Source: Planctomycetota bacterium (GTDB lineage: Bacteria; Planctomycetota; Phycisphaerae; Phycisphaerales; SM1A02). From it: DNA of 64,000 bases. Shown piece after piece: positions 1-9,888 of this stretch (positions are counted from its first letter, which is position 1; each line of letters opens with the position of its first letter). The stretch lies in NCBI GenBank assembly GCA_003671025.1, contig QWPW01000005.1, positions 1-64,000 of the forward strand. Direction: 5' to 3'. The notes beneath the pieces were generated by a model. The model was given only the letters and a program-made list of their open reading frames with translations, ran no database searches and had not been told where the DNA came from. Both the position numbers and the translations under genes were made by a program.

Positions 1-1
1 G

Positions 2-775
2 ACAGTCGCGAGCGAGAGTTTCGTACCGCCTCGAAGTTCACCGCCACCGCTTCGCGCGCGAGCCGAGCCCGCTCCAGTCGGTGTTGCGGATCGTGTGTTA
101 CGTGGCGCGTTCCGTTTCGCGCGCGTCATCTGCGTTCTGCTCATCGTGCTCTCAGCGCTCACGGTGATACTCAACGTTGGACTTGGCGCGTACGCGCTGC
201 TTCCCGCATCGAGTGTGGGACCAGTCGCGGCAATCTCGACTCCGAACATCGTTGCGTTCTTGGTCGAGTGTGCGGTACCGCCCCAATCTGCCGACGAAAA
301 CCCATCGACGAGCAATGGGCGTGCGACGGCAACACGCATCGAAATTGATGAGTGCTCTGAGTACGCCACTGAACTCGACGAAGTGATGAGCGCGTTGGCA
401 CTTCAGGATTCCGCTCGAGCAGTGCTGTGCCGTCGTGTGCGGCTGATGCCTGACGACGATCGCGATCAGTTCGTCCGTGGACTGCGCGACTTCGCACTTG
501 CCTTTCGAGCGCGCAATCCAAAGGGCGAAGATTGCGACGGTGCGAGCGCCGCAAACTGGTTCATCAGCGAGTTCATCAAACTGCTCGAAGCACGCGACAA
601 GCAGCACGCTGCAGATCAGTCCTCGGCGAGATTCAGCGACGCATCTCGACGAGCGCTCCTCATGCCCGCCCTCATCGGTGTTGGCTGCGCAATCCTTGGA
701 TTGCTTGTGTTTCTCGCGCTGCCGCTTCTGATTCAGATCGAACGCAACACGCGAGCCGAGCTCGTGCTGGACTGA
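2..775 (+). CDS. Membrane protein of unknown function, 5'-truncated by window edge
   Basis: The frame is open from base 2, so the real start may lie outside the window. An in-frame GTG at 95 would give 226 aa. Upstream of that codon the translation is rich in proline, arginine and serine. Two hydrophobic segments are visible: one just after the GTG (VICVLLIVLSALTVILNV) and one near the C terminus (ALIGVGCAILGLLVFLALPL). The roughly 140 aa between them are acidic and soluble-looking, with several cysteines. Two flanking membrane segments suggest a protein with a single extracytoplasmic or cytoplasmic loop domain. I do not recognise a family. It converges on the DUF1501 gene, whose stop lies 8 bp downstream. 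Confidence 0.55.
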   Translation, partial: TVASESFVPPRSSPPPLRARAEPAPVGVADRVLRGAFRFARVICVLLIVLSALTVILNVGLGAYALLPASSVGPVAAISTPNIVAFLVECAVPPQSADENPSTSNGRATATRIEIDECSEYATELDEVMSALALQDSARAVLCRRVRLMPDDDRDQFVRGLRDFALAFRARNPKGEDCDGASAANWFISEFIKLLEARDKQHAADQSSARFSDASRRALLMPALIGVGCAILGLLVFLALPLLIQIERNTRAELVLD

Positions 776-782
776 CGCGACG

Positions 783-2243
783 CTACGCAATCGCATCGTC
801 AATGAGCACGCCGTGCACATCGGTGAGACGCATGTCGCGTCCACCAGACCGAAACGTCAGCCGACGATGATCAATGCCCATGAGGTGCTGCATCGTTGCG
901 TGGAGATCGTGGATTTTGTAGGGCTTTTCGACGGCGCGATAGCCGAACTCATCGGTCGCTCCGATGGCCACTCCGCCGCGCGCGCCGCCGCCGGCCATCC
1001 ACACTGTGAATCCAAAGGGATTGTGATCGCGTCCGTTGCTGCCCTGCGCGAAAGGCGTGCGACCAAACTCAGCGGCCCAGACCACCAACGTTGATTCGAG
1101 CAAGCCGCGACGCTTGAGGTCTTGCAGCAGCGCCGCGATTGGTTGATCGACCGCGCGCGCATTGCCTTCGTGTCCCGCGCGCAAATCTCCGTGCTGATCC
1201 CAACGATCAGCGTTGGTGCGCGGACAAGTCACTTCGACGAAGCGCACACCGCGCTCGACCAATCGTCGCGCGAGACAACATTCACGCGCATAGGTACGCG
1301 TCGCCTCATCGGGCGCATCGAAGCCGTAGAGCGCCTTCGTCGCCGCGCTCTCGTCGTCGAGTGATGAGAGTTCGGGCACCGCTGCTTGCATGCGATACGC
1401 GAGTTCGTGATTGCGAATCGCGCTGTCCACCGCTTCCGCATTGGACTCGTGCGCGAAAGCGGAATCGAGTTGTGCGATCAACGCGCGTTTCCGTGCTTGT
1501 GCGTCGAACGCGTCACGCGGCGTGGCGTCGGCGATGGCATCACCGCGCGGACGCATGATCGAGCCTTGATGTCGCGCCGGCAGAAAACCTGCGGAAAAGC
1601 AGTCCAATCCGCCCGGAGGAACCAATCCGCCTTCGACAACGACGAACTCGGGAAGGTCGTTGTTGTCGCTACCCAATCCGTACGACGACCACGCGCCCAT
1701 CGAAGGGCGACCAGGAATTCCCGAGCCGGTGTGGAGAAAATAGTTCGCGTTGGTGTGCTCAGAGAAATCGCTGGTCATCGAACGCACGACACAGAGTTCA
1801 TCGGCCATGGTCGCGATGTGCGGGAAGAGATCCGACACCCACAACCCCGACTCGCCGTATTGCTGAAACTTCCACGGAGAGGCCAGCGTGTTGCCGTCGT
1901 TGTTGAACTGCGTCGGCGCCGTCTTCATGGGAAACGGTTTGCCGTCGTAGTCACGCAAGCGCGGCTTGGGATCGAAGGTGTCGACTTGCGACGGGCCGCC
2001 GTCCATGTAGAGAAAGATCACGCTGCGCGCGCTGCCTCGATGATGATTGGCCATCATCGCGCGGCTCGCGATCATCTGTGCGGCATCGTGGGGCGCGGGC
2101 GCGGCATCCGCGTTCTTGGACAACAAACTCGAGAGCGCGAGCAGGCCAAAGCCGCCACCAACGTTGCGCAGCATGTCGCGTCGCGTGAGTGGAGTTTCGC
2201 GGAACCGTCCGCAGTGGTGATGAGGCTGAAGATGGTCGTTCAT
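783..2243 (-). CDS. DUF1501 domain secreted protein (sulfatase-like fold)
   Basis: This is a 486-aa protein of the DUF1501 family, which is greatly expanded in Planctomycetes and related to the alkaline phosphatase/sulfatase fold. The N terminus has a twin-arginine signal (TRRDMLR, Arg21-Arg22) followed by a hydrophobic stretch and an ADAAPA cleavage region near residue 47, so export is probably by Tat. Family hallmarks are YMDGGPSQVDTFDPKP near residue 80 and AAEFGRTP...GRDHNP near residue 390. Its ATG overlaps the TGA of the upstream DUF1549 gene (ATGA, 2240-2243), so the two are translationally coupled. Such pairs occur together throughout Planctomycetes. The substrate is unknown, and a role in polymer use or cell-surface chemistry is only inference. 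Confidence 0.9.
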   Translation of the reverse strand: MNDHLQPHHHCGRFRETPLTRRDMLRNVGGGFGLLALSSLLSKNADAAPAPHDAAQMIASRAMMANHHRGSARSVIFLYMDGGPSQVDTFDPKPRLRDYDGKPFPMKTAPTQFNNDGNTLASPWKFQQYGESGLWVSDLFPHIATMADELCVVRSMTSDFSEHTNANYFLHTGSGIPGRPSMGAWSSYGLGSDNNDLPEFVVVEGGLVPPGGLDCFSAGFLPARHQGSIMRPRGDAIADATPRDAFDAQARKRALIAQLDSAFAHESNAEAVDSAIRNHELAYRMQAAVPELSSLDDESAATKALYGFDAPDEATRTYARECCLARRLVERGVRFVEVTCPRTNADRWDQHGDLRAGHEGNARAVDQPIAALLQDLKRRGLLESTLVVWAAEFGRTPFAQGSNGRDHNPFGFTVWMAGGGARGGVAIGATDEFGYRAVEKPYKIHDLHATMQHLMGIDHRRLTFRSGGRDMRLTDVHGVLIDDAIA

Positions 2244-5149
2244 CGCAAGAACACGAACTCCTTCGCAGAAAACAAGGCGTGCGCCAACGCGGCGTACGCG
2301 TGAGCATTCGCTTCGTTCGATGAATCCGCCGCGCGTTCTGCTGCGAGAAACGCACGCGCAGCCAACAACTCTTCGTCACGTGGCGCGCGGGAAAACGCGG
2401 CGAACCACATGTGTTCGACGCGCGCGTCATCGTCGTCGCTCGTCGGCGCGAGCACACTCTGCGACCACTGCGTCGCCAACACATGCGACAACTCGCTGTT
2501 GAGCAACGCCAACGATTGCGCAGGAACGTTCGATGTATGTCGTTTGCCGCAGGTCGTCGACGGTGCGGGCTGATCAAACGCTTGCAGAAACGGATCGAGA
2601 AAATTGCGCCGCGTCTCGAGATACACGCTGCGCCGCCCCGCTCCATCAACCGGACCACTCTGCTCAGGACGACCGCGGCCTTGCATGTGATCGGTGAGTC
2701 GCGCGGCAATACTCGGGCCACCAGATGCGCGATCGAGTCGACCGCTGCTTGCGAGCATCGCATCACGAATCGATTCCGCATCGAGCCGACGCACCGGCAA
2801 CGCATGCCATGCCGTCGCAGGGAACTCGCCGGTTTCCGCCGCGGCGCGATATGCATGCGAGAGCACCACTTCGCGAATGAGTGACTTGAACGTTGCGCCG
2901 TGCGCGAGCTTGTGCGCGAGATGATCGAGCAAGCCTTCGCTCCACGGAGTTGCGCCGAGTTGCCCGAAATCATCGGGCGTTTCCACGATTCCGCGACCAA
3001 ACAGTTTGAGCCACACACGATTGGCCAATGTGCGCCAGAGAAACGGTTGCGCTGGATTAGTGATGCGAGACGCAAGTTCAGCGCGACCGCTACCACGCAT
3101 CGGCGTGGCAATGGGTGTGTTGCCCATGATGGCCAGTTGCGCGCGCGGCACATCTTCGCCATACGCGCGCGAACTTCCGCGTCGATGCAGCGGCTCATCG
3201 AATCCGTTGCCGTCTTCAGCGATCAACGCGCGCACTGGTGCGCTGCACTGCGCCAACTGTGCAGACAACTCGGCGTGACGCTCCATCGCGGCGCGTACTT
3301 GTCCAGTGCGCGTCTCGTCGAGCGACGACGCTCCAGCATCAATGACGATCGCGACATCATCCACATCCCATGAAGCGTCTGGTGCAACATCGCTCGCGGA
3401 CAGCGCGATCCAATCGACTTCAATCGCGCCCGCGCCGCCATCGACGAGTTCGACATAGGCACGCTCGTCGAGAAAGCGTAGAAGGTCAAAGGTGAGCGTT
3501 TGCCACGGCAAATCATGCAGTTTCGTCGAGTCTTGGGGCGCGTTGACATCGCGGCGCATTCCGTCAAACAACAGGCCGTTGCTCTCGTCGAGCCAATAGT
3601 TGTCGATGATCACGCGCAGCGCGGACTTGTCGCCCCGCACGCGCACATGAAGCCAACGTTGCGCGACGACAAACGTGTCACTCCGCGCACTTCCCACCAA
3701 GGCACGATCGACGCGACCACTGTCGATGGTTCCGCATTGCGCCGCGTGCATACTGGTGGCACCGATGCCATCACCGTGCTCATCACCATGCTCATCACCG
3801 CGCCCACCGTCGACGCGCGTCGTCAGTGGTTGATCGCTGACAAACGCGTCACCCGAACGTTGCCAATGCGCGCCATTATCGATGAGATCATCGTGAAACA
3901 GCGAAGGCGCTGCGTCAACTGCGGCGACTGCATCGACACGTTCACGCGTTGATTTCTGCACCCGCGCCGCAGCGGCGCCGTCACGAAGCGCTTGCGCGGC
4001 AGCGTGCGCCAGCGGCGACATGCGCGCATCACTGTCGAGAAATCCGACCACGCGACGCGTGTTGCGCGCGACACCGGCGAGCGCGTAGAAATCGCTGGCA
4101 GGAATCGGATCAAACTTGTGATCGTGACAACGCGCGCACGCAATCGAAAGACCAAACAGCGCGCGTCCCGCGACATCAACCGTGCCCGCGATGCGATCGG
4201 CTTCATCTTGACGAACATCAACCGGCGCGTGCGTTGCGGGACCAAGAAACCACCAGCCCGTGCCCAGCGCCGCAGCATTTTGCAGACCGAGCGCCGCGCG
4301 CGGACTCAACAAATCTCCCGCGATGTGCTCAGACACGAAACGCGCGGGAGGAACATCGCTGTTGAACGCGTCGATGACATAATCGCGGTAACGCCACGCG
4401 TGTGGAATCGCGTAGTCAAACTCATGCGCGAGCGTCTCGGCGTAACGCATGAGGTCGAGCCAATGTCGTCCCCAACGCTCGCCATACGCGGGATCGGCGA
4501 GGTAGCGATCGACGAGCGCCGCGAATTGCGCGTCACTCGAATCAGCGGCAAACGCGCGCACATCGGCTTCATCAGGCGGAAGTCCGCGCAGATCGAACGA
4601 GAGTCGACGGAGCAATGTCGACGCATCGGCATCCAACGCTGGCGCGGCGAGTGCGTTGCTCTCACGCGTTGCTAATACGAATCGATCGATGTCGCTCGCA
4701 CACCACGCGGCGTCATTGACTGCGGGAATCATCGGCGTAGTGAGCGGTTGAAACGCCCACGGCGCTTGGTAGCGCGCGCCCGACGCGATCCAACGCGAGA
4801 GCGTTTCCACTTGCGCCGCAGTGAGCGCTTCGTGTCCGTCGGCGGGCATGCGCATGGATGGGTCAGCGTGCGTGACGCGAGCGATCAACGCACTCGCCGC
4901 GACATCACTCGGAACAATTGCGCGCACACCACTCTTGAGTGTGGCGGTCGCGCCTTCGAATGAATCGAGTCGAAGTCCACCGCGACGCGCTTCTGCGTCG
5001 GGCCCATGACACGCGAAGCATTTCGCCGCAAGAATCGGGCGCACTTCGCGACTGAAGTCCACGCGCGACGCGTCGGGCGGTGCGTCGCCCATCGCGACAG
5101 ACGCGCACAGCATCGAAAGCATGGAGAGCATCGCGGTCGGCCCAAACAT
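2240..5149 (-). CDS. PSCyt1/DUF1549/DUF1553 secreted cytochrome-like protein
   Basis: A 969-aa exported protein of the planctomycete cytochrome-like family. A signal peptide (about residues 1-22) is followed by a PSCyt1 domain with a haem-binding CxxCH motif (CFACH, residues 44-48) and the typical downstream GGLRLD. A DUF1549 domain follows (about 135-340), then a variable middle with a GDEH-rich patch, then DUF1553 (about 690-940). The ATG at 5149 is preferred over an in-frame GTG at 5167 because it leaves a normal signal peptide and lies 6 nt after a GATACT -10 element. It is coupled to the DUF1501 gene by a 4-bp overlap. The pair is thought to act in the periplasm, but no biochemical role is established. 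Confidence 0.9.
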   Translation of the reverse strand: MFGPTAMLSMLSMLCASVAMGDAPPDASRVDFSREVRPILAAKCFACHGPDAEARRGGLRLDSFEGATATLKSGVRAIVPSDVAASALIARVTHADPSMRMPADGHEALTAAQVETLSRWIASGARYQAPWAFQPLTTPMIPAVNDAAWCASDIDRFVLATRESNALAAPALDADASTLLRRLSFDLRGLPPDEADVRAFAADSSDAQFAALVDRYLADPAYGERWGRHWLDLMRYAETLAHEFDYAIPHAWRYRDYVIDAFNSDVPPARFVSEHIAGDLLSPRAALGLQNAAALGTGWWFLGPATHAPVDVRQDEADRIAGTVDVAGRALFGLSIACARCHDHKFDPIPASDFYALAGVARNTRRVVGFLDSDARMSPLAHAAAQALRDGAAAARVQKSTRERVDAVAAVDAAPSLFHDDLIDNGAHWQRSGDAFVSDQPLTTRVDGGRGDEHGDEHGDGIGATSMHAAQCGTIDSGRVDRALVGSARSDTFVVAQRWLHVRVRGDKSALRVIIDNYWLDESNGLLFDGMRRDVNAPQDSTKLHDLPWQTLTFDLLRFLDERAYVELVDGGAGAIEVDWIALSASDVAPDASWDVDDVAIVIDAGASSLDETRTGQVRAAMERHAELSAQLAQCSAPVRALIAEDGNGFDEPLHRRGSSRAYGEDVPRAQLAIMGNTPIATPMRGSGRAELASRITNPAQPFLWRTLANRVWLKLFGRGIVETPDDFGQLGATPWSEGLLDHLAHKLAHGATFKSLIREVVLSHAYRAAAETGEFPATAWHALPVRRLDAESIRDAMLASSGRLDRASGGPSIAARLTDHMQGRGRPEQSGPVDGAGRRSVYLETRRNFLDPFLQAFDQPAPSTTCGKRHTSNVPAQSLALLNSELSHVLATQWSQSVLAPTSDDDDARVEHMWFAAFSRAPRDEELLAARAFLAAERAADSSNEANAHAYAALAHALFSAKEFVFLR

Positions 5150-5155
5150 CCGCCC

Positions 5156-5161
5156 AGTATC
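5156..5161 (-). promoter_or_regulatory. -10 element abutting the DUF1549 start codon
   Basis: GATACT on the minus strand ends 6 nt before the ATG at 5149, and no Shine-Dalgarno sequence lies between. The spacing predicts a leaderless transcript. No convincing -35 was seen. Confidence 0.5.
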
Positions 5162-5350
5162 ACCCACGGCTCGCGCTCACGGAAGTGTCATATGTGGGTT
5201 GTTGCCAAACTCCGCGAGAAAGGACTGCGCGAGAACTGGCTGCGCGGGCGTGCACAGTCGACTCCGTGAACAATCGAACTCAAAACAAGCCGCGTTCGCA
5301 AGATTCAGATTGGAGGATGAGGCGTTGCGTTCATACGCGGCATCAAACTC

Positions 5351-5367
5351 AGTCGTTATTAACGACT
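5351..5367 (-). terminator. Small stem-loop over the dockerin gene stop codon
   Basis: AGTCGTTA and TAACGACT form an 8-bp inverted repeat around a single T, with the TAA stop of the 5359-6645 gene in its centre. On the minus strand no clear T-run follows, so it may be a weak terminator, a 3'-end stabiliser, or chance. Confidence 0.3.
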
Positions 5368-6645
5368 CCAGCCAGCCAACAAAATCCCGAGGTCGATCGC
5401 GTTCACGTTTCCATCAGCATTCATGTCGCCGATGGAATCACCGCCCCAGTTGTTCAGCAAGATCGCGAGGTCGGCGCTGCCGACGCTGCCGTCGAGATTG
5501 AGGTCGCCCGCGGCGCGCTCGCATGAGTCGAGTTGCGCGTCGTCATCGCTGTCGAGGTCAACGTTGTCGTAGAGCAGTGCCCACGCAATCTCAACGCTGT
5601 CGGGCTGGCCATTGTTGTTGCAGTCGGGACCGCAGTCGCCAGCAGTGAAGTAGAGATTCGTGACACCACTGCCTAAATCCCATTCTTGCTGACGGAGCGT
5701 GTGCCAACCTGCACTGAGCGACACAAGGCCTTCGTGTCCATTGCAACTCGCCGCGCCCGATGGACGCGGCAACACCGCGCCGTCAATAGTTGCAAACCCA
5801 TCGCAGTAAGGACCACCGAGTTGGTGATAGGCGACGCAGCAGTCGCTCGTCAGCAAGAACTCGCATTGCACCGTGATCCTGTTGGGCTCACTTGCACTGA
5901 GCTGCAAGTCAATCTGGTTCATCGTTGCGCTGGCAGAAAAATCCGCGAGACCCGTTGGGCACTGCGGGTAAGCAACATTCGGACACGAAATGTCTTCGGT
6001 GCCGATGGCCCAATCCGCCGCGCCGCCGCAGGTCCACGAGTCGCTGGTTCCCTGCCAATATCCGTACACCGCTTCGACCGATGCGAGCGATCCCTCCACG
6101 ATGGACAACTGCGCATCAAGATTCACTTTCGCCGATGGCGTTGATGAAATCACCAGGATCAGCGCAGTTTCACCAGGCTCTATCGTCACCGTGTCGCCTT
6201 CCTCAAGGGACTGCCACTTTCCGCCAAGCTCCACATACATCGTGAGCTCACCGCCGAGACGTTCGAGCGTGACCGCCTCGAAGTCGGCGACGCATTGGAC
6301 GACCCATTCAAACGCGATGTTCTCCCCCGTGATGTGAAACGCCATCGTTGTCTCGCTGCGCCCGAAGCTCGACTCGCAATAATCGACTCCGCATCCATCC
6401 GCGCTCGAGAGTCCCCTGTCGACCCCCACGGAGCCCGTCGGGAGCGGACCCCCGGGAAGGTCTTGGTCAAGCTCACGCGTCTCGAGTGCGATCCAGTGCG
6501 CCTGGGCGATTTGCCGAGCGAACGCGCTCGAGGTACCGAGCAACACGCCGCACAGCGCGATCATCACGCTCGCGGCGCGCACGAGGAGAGTGCTGTGCAA
6601 TTGTAAACGCGATGACTCATTGATTGACTGTGGCACAGGCTGCAT
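5359..6645 (-). CDS. Secreted protein with C-terminal dockerin-like domain
   Basis: A 428-aa exported protein. The N terminus carries basic residues and a hydrophobic core (ASVMIALCGVLLGTSSAFA, about residues 25-44), a Sec signal peptide. The middle is cysteine-rich and of unknown fold. The C terminus first shows a calcium-loop motif of the 'DCNNNGxPDS' type common in planctomycete secreted proteins. It then has two dockerin-like EF-hand loops (GDLNLDGSVGSADLAILLNNW and GDMNADGNVNAIDLGILLAGW) ending three residues before the stop. A GGGGAG Shine-Dalgarno lies 8 nt before the ATG. No cohesin partner is in the window. In this lineage the domain may act as a sorting or anchoring signal, which is inference. 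Confidence 0.8.
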   Translation of the reverse strand: MQPVPQSINESSRLQLHSTLLVRAASVMIALCGVLLGTSSAFARQIAQAHWIALETRELDQDLPGGPLPTGSVGVDRGLSSADGCGVDYCESSFGRSETTMAFHITGENIAFEWVVQCVADFEAVTLERLGGELTMYVELGGKWQSLEEGDTVTIEPGETALILVISSTPSAKVNLDAQLSIVEGSLASVEAVYGYWQGTSDSWTCGGAADWAIGTEDISCPNVAYPQCPTGLADFSASATMNQIDLQLSASEPNRITVQCEFLLTSDCCVAYHQLGGPYCDGFATIDGAVLPRPSGAASCNGHEGLVSLSAGWHTLRQQEWDLGSGVTNLYFTAGDCGPDCNNNGQPDSVEIAWALLYDNVDLDSDDDAQLDSCERAAGDLNLDGSVGSADLAILLNNWGGDSIGDMNADGNVNAIDLGILLAGWSR

Positions 6646-6870
6646 CTTGAAACTCCCCGTGGAAACTTGGACATCGTTGCAGTCGCCCTCTTCACGCGCT
6701 GCGCTTTATCAATATGCACTCATCTCGTGACCAACACCAAGACTCGCGCGAATTTACCGACAAATCTGCCGTCGAACGTTGCGCGGTGCGCGCGGGTTCC
6801 AACCTTGACTGCAAACGAAGTCCGCAAAGCCATGGCCATCAACTTGTCCCTCACGACGCATCGACGCGCG

Positions 6871-7605
6871 TCAAAGGACCTCTGCAAAAAAGCGGCTCAT
6901 TGAAGCCAATGCACGCTCGGCGATCACTTCGCGATAGAAGAATCCACTCGCGTGATCATGCGCCTCTGGATTGGTGAACGCGTGCCCAGTCGCGCCGTAT
7001 GCGTGGACTTGCCAATCGGCGTGGGCGCGCGACATTTCGTCGGCGAAGGCGATCATCGCATCGGGCTTGCACATCGGATCGTCGTATCCGTGCAGCGCGA
7101 GAATCTTTGATTTGATGGGGAGTTGCGTTTCTAACGCGGGCGGCGTGAACAACGCATGAAACGCGGCGACTGCACGCAACCCCGGCGCGTTGTTGCGAGC
7201 GAGATCGAGCGCGCACAGGCCGCCGAAACAAAATCCGATCGCACCGAGACGTGTTGCGTCGCCGCCTTCGATCGTCCCCGCCGCCGTGACCGCTGCGAGC
7301 AATCGCGTGCCCAGCGCCGCGCGGTTTTCCATCCACGGGTTCATGAGTTCGTAACTTTCTTCGGGCGACTTTCCGCGCTTGCCTTTGCCGTACACATCAA
7401 TGGCGAAGCCGAGGTAGCCGAGATCGGCCAAGAGATGCGCCTTCGCGCGCGCGAACTCATCTTGACCACCCCATGCATGCACGACGAGAACGATCGGTCG
7501 CGGAGGCTGCTGCGCACTCATGTCGCGCGGCGTCGCGAGGTAGCCCTCAAGTTCGTTGTCGCCATCGTGATAGCTGAAATACCCCGTAGTCATGGCGATA
7601 GTCAT
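6871..7605 (-). CDS. Dienelactone hydrolase family protein
   Basis: A 244-aa cytoplasmic alpha/beta hydrolase of the dienelactone hydrolase family. The nucleophile elbow is GFCFGG (Cys nucleophile), the acid lies in ALHGYDDPM, and the base in GATGHAFTNPEAHD, which completes a Cys-Asp-His triad. The N-terminal 'TGYFSYHDGDNELEGYLATP' is the usual entry strand. The frame is open further upstream, but the ATG at 7605 fits the family and lies 7 nt after a CATACT -10 element. A second ATG at 7593 is possible. The gene stands alone, divergent from the FG-GAP gene. The natural substrate cannot be read from the sequence, and members outside chlorocatechol pathways have varied ester substrates. Confidence 0.87.
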   Translation of the reverse strand: MTIAMTTGYFSYHDGDNELEGYLATPRDMSAQQPPRPIVLVVHAWGGQDEFARAKAHLLADLGYLGFAIDVYGKGKRGKSPEESYELMNPWMENRAALGTRLLAAVTAAGTIEGGDATRLGAIGFCFGGLCALDLARNNAPGLRAVAAFHALFTPPALETQLPIKSKILALHGYDDPMCKPDAMIAFADEMSRAHADWQVHAYGATGHAFTNPEAHDHASGFFYREVIAERALASMSRFFAEVL

Positions 7606-7612
7606 AGGCGCG

Positions 7613-7618
7613 AGTATG
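7613..7618 (-). promoter_or_regulatory. -10 element abutting the dienelactone hydrolase start
   Basis: CATACT on the minus strand is followed by 7 nt and then the ATG at 7605, with no Shine-Dalgarno between. The spacing predicts a leaderless message. Confidence 0.5.
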
Positions 7619-7719
7619 GCAAAAAATTCGGAGCGGAATAAGTGTGGCAAAAATGAGGTTGGTGATTTTTGTGGGTTAGTCTGTGGTCGTTCATGAGTGC
7701 AAATCAACGGGAGGAAAAG

Positions 7720-9783
7720 ATGAAGCGAAGCAGCAAACTCGCCAACGGTGGCGGCGTGGGATTGGTTCAAGGAGAGTCGTTGCTTGAGGTGAAATTCCGT
7801 GATGCGCCCTGGCGTCACGGCGGGAGACTCGCGGAGCGCACGGTTCGCGAAACCCCACCGCGGGCGACGGGATCAATACGGTCACCGAGGGCAAAAAATT
7901 GCGCGCAATCGGCACGAATCAGCGGCAAAACACCGTTGAGCGTTGGTGGAGGTCACGCGACGCGCGCGAGCGAATCGCGTCTTCAATACCGCGGCGCGAT
8001 CAGTGCGATGTTGGTCGCCGTGCTGGTGGCGGCGATAGGGTCGTCGCTCGCGCGTGGCGAAGTCGCGCGCGCTGCGCCAGTGTCCACAGAGACATCGCGC
8101 CTTGACGTCCTCCCTACCGCGGCGACAGCAACGCCATCGTCCACGACGCTGCATACGACGACTGCGGTGATGAGCACGACGCCGATGCACTCCTTGCGAA
8201 GTGCGTGCACATCGCCCAGTGCAACCGCGCTCGCTGGCGTTGCGTTGCGCTCGAAGTCGACGCTTGCGTTGCGCGGAAGCGGACTCGTGTGCGCATCACT
8301 GATGCATGCCCAAAGAGGCGCGATGTTCATCCATAAGTCCGCTGGAACTCCCACAGAACTCGATGCCATCACATTGCTTTCTGCGCGCGAGAAGCCAGCG
8401 CTGCGCTTTGGTGAAACCATCGCGGCGCATGCAGGCATCGTCGTGATCGGCACTCCGACTGATGGCGACGATGCGCTCACTGCAGGACGAGTGGCGGTGG
8501 GACGGATTCACCGCGATGAGGGCGGCGCGATTTCATTTGAGCGCGATGGCGAATTGATCGGACACCCTGACGGTGGGCACTTCGGATGCGCGCTGGCGTT
8601 ATCTAGTGTGCGCGGTGATGTCGTCGGCGCTGCAGTTAGGACGCGCGGGAACGAGCTTCTCGCCATCGGTTCCGATCGCGCGAGTGTTGGCGCGCTGCTC
8701 GCAGGCTCGGTCGAAATCTATTGCGGCCACACGTCGCCTCGTGACACCGGCGATGAGGACACGGTCGCGTGGACGCATGAGGCCACGATCGTCGCCACAC
8801 ATGGGCAAGAAGGCGCGGAGTTTGGCCATGCGATTGATTTCGCGGATACGCCTCACACCGCCATCGCCATCGGCGCGCCGCGCACGGAATTCGGCGGTTT
8901 CTTTGACGCTGGCGCAGTGCATGTCTTTACGCGCGCGGCAGAGTTGCGAGTCGCGCAGGGGCAACCGCTGCAGCCGGCGACGCACACCACTTCCGCACAG
9001 AGCGATGACGGCGCGATTCCCGCTCAGCCAAACGCGAACACCAACACATGCAACACGCCCACCCGTTGGCGTGAACTCCATGTGCTGCATGCTCCCACAC
9101 CAAACGCGAGCGCTTCGTTTGGCGCGGCGGTCGCGCTGGGCAATGGCGTGCTCGCTGTGGGAAGTCCACGAGATCGAGTCGATGACGAACTCGTGGCCGA
9201 GGGCGCGGTGTATCTCTTCGCGTTCGATCAAACCACCGCGCGCGTGATCCAAACATTTCGTGCGCCGCGCGGAGACAACGCTCGCGCATTTGGTGCATCG
9301 CTCTCCATCGAGGGAACAACGCTGGCCATCGGCGCGCCGTTGCGAGACGGAAGCGACGACGGTTCGCTCAACGCAGCCGGCGCGGTGTATCTCGTTGATC
9401 TCGAAGATCTCGGCGCGCCGATGCTTCGCATCGATTGCCCTGCGCCAACTGCGGGCGCAGGCTTCGGTCACTCGGTTGTGCTTGCGGACAACACGCTGCT
9501 CATCGGTGCGCCAGGAGTCGACGGCGTGAGTCCCGACTCTACTGGTCGCCCGTTGATCGAAGACCTCGGCGCGGCGTGGGTCATCGACACCTCGTCATTG
9601 CGCGCGACCTATCGACTGCGCGCGCCCTCACTACAACCGAGTTCGCTCTTTGGAACGGTGGGCGCGATCATGCGCGCTTCGCCCGACGGTTCGCAACCGC
9701 CGTTGCTCTTCATGGGACATCTCTACGTCGAAGAAGAGGCGTTTGGTCCGAGCCCTGGAGTTGGCGTGTTTGCGCTGCCGTGA
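7720..9783 (+). CDS. FG-GAP repeat beta-propeller protein
   Basis: A 687-aa protein with at least five FG-GAP/integrin-alpha-like repeats. Each repeat reads roughly FG..(V/I)....G..L.IG.P....GAVY(L/V). Examples start FGETIAAHAG, FGHAIDFADT, FGAAVALGNG, FGASLSIEGT and FGHSVVLADN, so an extracellular propeller is expected. The start at 7720 is chosen because GGGAGGA at 7709-7715 is an excellent Shine-Dalgarno. An in-frame ATG at 7693 sits 10 nt after TAGTCT and could be used instead. The hydrophobic export segment lies unusually deep (about residues 93-112, ISAMLVAVLVAAIGSSLA), preceded by about 90 basic, low-complexity residues. A later start next to that segment is therefore also possible. 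Confidence 0.75.
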   Translation: MKRSSKLANGGGVGLVQGESLLEVKFRDAPWRHGGRLAERTVRETPPRATGSIRSPRAKNCAQSARISGKTPLSVGGGHATRASESRLQYRGAISAMLVAVLVAAIGSSLARGEVARAAPVSTETSRLDVLPTAATATPSSTTLHTTTAVMSTTPMHSLRSACTSPSATALAGVALRSKSTLALRGSGLVCASLMHAQRGAMFIHKSAGTPTELDAITLLSAREKPALRFGETIAAHAGIVVIGTPTDGDDALTAGRVAVGRIHRDEGGAISFERDGELIGHPDGGHFGCALALSSVRGDVVGAAVRTRGNELLAIGSDRASVGALLAGSVEIYCGHTSPRDTGDEDTVAWTHEATIVATHGQEGAEFGHAIDFADTPHTAIAIGAPRTEFGGFFDAGAVHVFTRAAELRVAQGQPLQPATHTTSAQSDDGAIPAQPNANTNTCNTPTRWRELHVLHAPTPNASASFGAAVALGNGVLAVGSPRDRVDDELVAEGAVYLFAFDQTTARVIQTFRAPRGDNARAFGASLSIEGTTLAIGAPLRDGSDDGSLNAAGAVYLVDLEDLGAPMLRIDCPAPTAGAGFGHSVVLADNTLLIGAPGVDGVSPDSTGRPLIEDLGAAWVIDTSSLRATYRLRAPSLQPSSLFGTVGAIMRASPDGSQPPLLFMGHLYVEEEAFGPSPGVGVFALP

Positions 9784-9869
9784 GCGATGCGCGATGCGAT
9801 AGCGATGTGCGATGGCGTGAGCGCTGACGCGAGCGATGTCGAGGCGCGATGTCGATGCGCGATCAAACG
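9784..9869. repeat. Degenerate GCGATG-rich array after the FG-GAP stop
   Basis: Immediately after the TGA at 9781-9783 the sequence repeats variants of GCGATG/GCGCGATGC about ten times with irregular spacing. It contains no gene. Confidence 0.5.
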
Positions 9870-9888
9870 CAACATGCCACGAGGAAAC

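Noticed and set aside
1386..2303. A 305-codon plus-strand frame opposite the DUF1501 gene
   Set aside because: It is very Arg/Val-rich, as expected from antisense of G+C-rich coding DNA, and has no motif.
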